Origin: Pseudomonas frederiksbergensis
Lineage (GTDB): Bacteria > Pseudomonadota > Gammaproteobacteria > Pseudomonadales > Pseudomonadaceae
Direction of reading: 5' to 3'
Assembly (NCBI RefSeq): GCF_003732275.1
Contig: NZ_MOBM01000043.1
Location: 1 to 64,000 of the forward strand
DNA length: 64,000 bases
The first letter of the stretch is position 1; each line of letters begins with the position of its first letter. Under the pieces are notes generated by a model. That model was not told the origin of the DNA. It did no database searches and saw only the letters and a program-made list of their open reading frames with translations. This document shows, piece after piece, positions 62,706 through 64,000 of this stretch. The position numbers were made by a program, and so were the translations under genes.

Positions 62706-62830
62706 GGCAGTGATCCTTTACCGGGCAGAATATGAGGCCCGAACTATAACAAGGCATCAGTGCCGGCAGTAAGGCAGCGGTTCGGCCAAATGCGGGACTT
62801 GCTTATAAATCTTTAGCGTCTGGGGTGACC

Positions 62831-62908
62831 TCATCGCGAGCAGGCTCGCTCCCACAGGGGATTTGTGAACGCCCCAGATCCAATGTGGGAGCGAGCCTGC
62901 TCGCGATT
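62831..62908. repeat. REP pair, family A
   Basis: Inverted halves with spacer ACAGGGGATTTG ... AGATCCAATGTGGG, as at 48878. It occupies the middle of the divergent gap between the crotonase and pncA. Confidence 0.9.
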
Positions 62909-63002
62909 GGCCGCACCACCGAAATTATTGAGAAACCGGCTTAGCGCACGAGCAAAGTTGTCACTATGCTTGCACCTGACTTTCCAAGGAGGAACCCCAC
63001 CC

Positions 63003-63632
63003 ATGCCAATCTCTTCACGTGCAGCCCTGCTGGTTATCGACGTACAGAACGACTTCATCCCCGGCGGTCAATTGCCGGTGCCGGAGGGCGACCTGATCGT
63101 GCCTTTGATCAACCGCCTCGGCCGCCAGTTCAAGCAGGTCATCATCGCCTAGGACTGGCACCCGCCCGGCCACGCCTCATTCGCTTCCAGCCACCCCGGT
63201 CGCAAGCCTTATGACGTGATTCAGTTGCCTTATGGTGAACAGACACTTTGGCCTGAGCATTGCGTGCGAGCCACACCCGGCGCCGAGTTCCACCCAGAAC
63301 TGGACCTGCCCCACGCCCAACTGATCATCCGCAAGGGCTGCAACCCGGACATCGACAGTTATTCGGCGTTTCTGGAAGCGGATCGAACCACGACCACAGG
63401 CTTGGCCGGGTACCTTAAAGAGCGCGGCATCGACGCGGTTTACATGGTCGGGCTGGCACTGGATTTCTGCGTAATTTTTTCTGCGCTGGACGCGCGGGCG
63501 GCGGGGTTCAATGCGTTTGTGGTGCTGGATGCGTGTCGGGCGATTGATCTGGATGGATCGCTGGCGGCAGCAATTGACCGGATGCAGGTGGCTGGGGTTG
63601 GGCTGATTTCATCAACCGAAATACTCGGCTGA
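63003..63632 (+). pseudogene. pncA: Nicotinamidase, interrupted by an amber codon
   Basis: The frame runs for 210 codons, counting the stop, from an ATG with AAGGAGGAACCCC upstream, but codon 50 is TAG (63150-63152). Both sides are typical of nicotinamidase: LLVIDVQNDFIPGGQLPVPE with the catalytic Asp before the stop, then DWHPPGHASFASSHP with the metal ligands, and GLALDFCVIFSALDARAAG with the catalytic Cys after it. Family members usually have Gln (CAG) or similar before DWHPPGH, so a C-to-T change would explain it. Elsewhere the frame is intact. The Ile after CV, where Lys is common, may be a second decay step. Suppression or a sequencing error are alternatives. Confidence 0.88.
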
Positions 63633-63722
63633 GCTTGTCAAAAACCTGTGCTTGGTGATTCCTGTGGCGAGGGGGCTTGTCGGAACGCCGCCCTGTTGGG
63701 TCGCGATGCAGCCCCGCTCTCT

Positions 63723-63807
63723 GTAGGAGCTGCCGAAGGCTGCGATCTTTTGATTTTGTTCTTTGAAAAGCCAGATCAAAAGATCGCAGCCTTCGGCAGC
63801 TCCTACA
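63723..63807. repeat. REP pair, family B
   Basis: Inverted TGTAGGAGCTGCCGAAGGCT and AGCCTTCGGCAGCTCCTACA arms lie between pncA and the partial kinase. A fragment related to family C begins at 63664. Confidence 0.9.
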
Positions 63808-63855
63808 TTTGGATCGAGTAAAACCCGCAAACGCGAATCGTCGGAGAAAGTGCCT

Positions 63856-64000
63856 TTAAACCGGGGTCGGCAGCCAAAGTCGAAACCGCGCACCGCCCAG
63901 CGGCGACGTTTGCGCGGTGAGTGTGCCGCCCTGTGCTTCCAGCGCCCGGCGGCTGATCGCCAGGCCCAACCCAAACCCACCCGTTGCGCGATCCCGACTA
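63856..64000 (-). CDS. Sensor histidine kinase, partial (C-terminus only)
   Basis: The minus strand reads 48 codons ending in TAA at 63856-63858, and the 5' part lies outside the window. The visible part is the end of a HATPase domain: GGFGLGLAISRRALEAQGG is the G2 box and following helix, and GGARFRLWLP is the last strand. The partner regulator is not visible. Confidence 0.85.
   Translation of the reverse strand, partial: SRDRATGGFGLGLAISRRALEAQGGTLTAQTSPLGGARFRLWLPTPV

Overview
The window looks like a chromosomal segment of a fluorescent-type Pseudomonas. This rests on dense REP palindromes of the kind typical of that group, GC-rich coding DNA, and a gene set usual for the genus: an arn lipid A operon, a Dyp-type efe iron operon, pqi genes, sfnG/sfnB and polyamine glutamylation genes. 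About 60 protein-coding genes are supported. I saw no rRNA, tRNA, CRISPR array, insertion sequence or prophage.

Layout. 1-3.8 kb: cstA (5' part only, leaving the window) faces a Cache-domain histidine kinase and a NarL-type regulator. 3.8-8.2 kb: a small membrane protein and a three-gene efflux system (outer membrane lipoprotein, HlyD-type adaptor, FUSC-like membrane protein). 8.2-13.5 kb: an AraC regulator translationally coupled to a small secreted protein, diverging from a polyamine module (gamma-glutamylpolyamine synthetase, PotF-like binding protein, PuuB-like oxidase). 13.8-17.3 kb: two PqiA proteins, PqiB and PqiC. 17.3-18.3 kb: an isolated tyrosine recombinase. 18.6-29.0 kb: arnBCADTEF-ugd plus an extra family 39 glycosyltransferase, joined almost throughout by 1-4 base overlaps.

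29.2-39.4 kb is the most intriguing part: a LysR regulator, an argininosuccinate-lyase-family enzyme, an amino-acid-type ABC transporter (permease, ATPase, binding protein), two tandem CE4-type hydrolases, an MmgE/PrpD-family protein and an MFS transporter. The set resembles enzymes known to break down aminopolycarboxylates (iminodisuccinate or EDDS type), and I propose that it imports and degrades an N-substituted dicarboxylic amino acid. The binding protein and the second hydrolase each lack a residue conserved in their families.

39.6-50.0 kb: an HPP membrane protein, a valine-catabolism pair (3-hydroxyisobutyryl-CoA hydrolase and isobutyryl-CoA dehydrogenase) and a minus-strand short-chain acyl-CoA operon with an AraC regulator. 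50.2-54.5 kb: a Fur-box-preceded efeUOB operon with an extra EfeO-like protein. 54.7-57.3 kb: phosphatidylserine synthase, and a TetR regulator with a DUF1348 protein. 57.4-60.1 kb: divergent sfnG and sfnB, each with a good sigma-54 promoter. 60.3-62.7 kb: TSUP transporter, nudC and a dienoyl-CoA isomerase-like crotonase. 63.0-63.6 kb: a pncA interrupted by one amber codon. The window ends inside a sensor kinase gene.

REP elements of three families sit in most intergenic gaps. They include an array of three copies with an exact 133-base period and a half-site lying at the start of the MmgE/PrpD gene.
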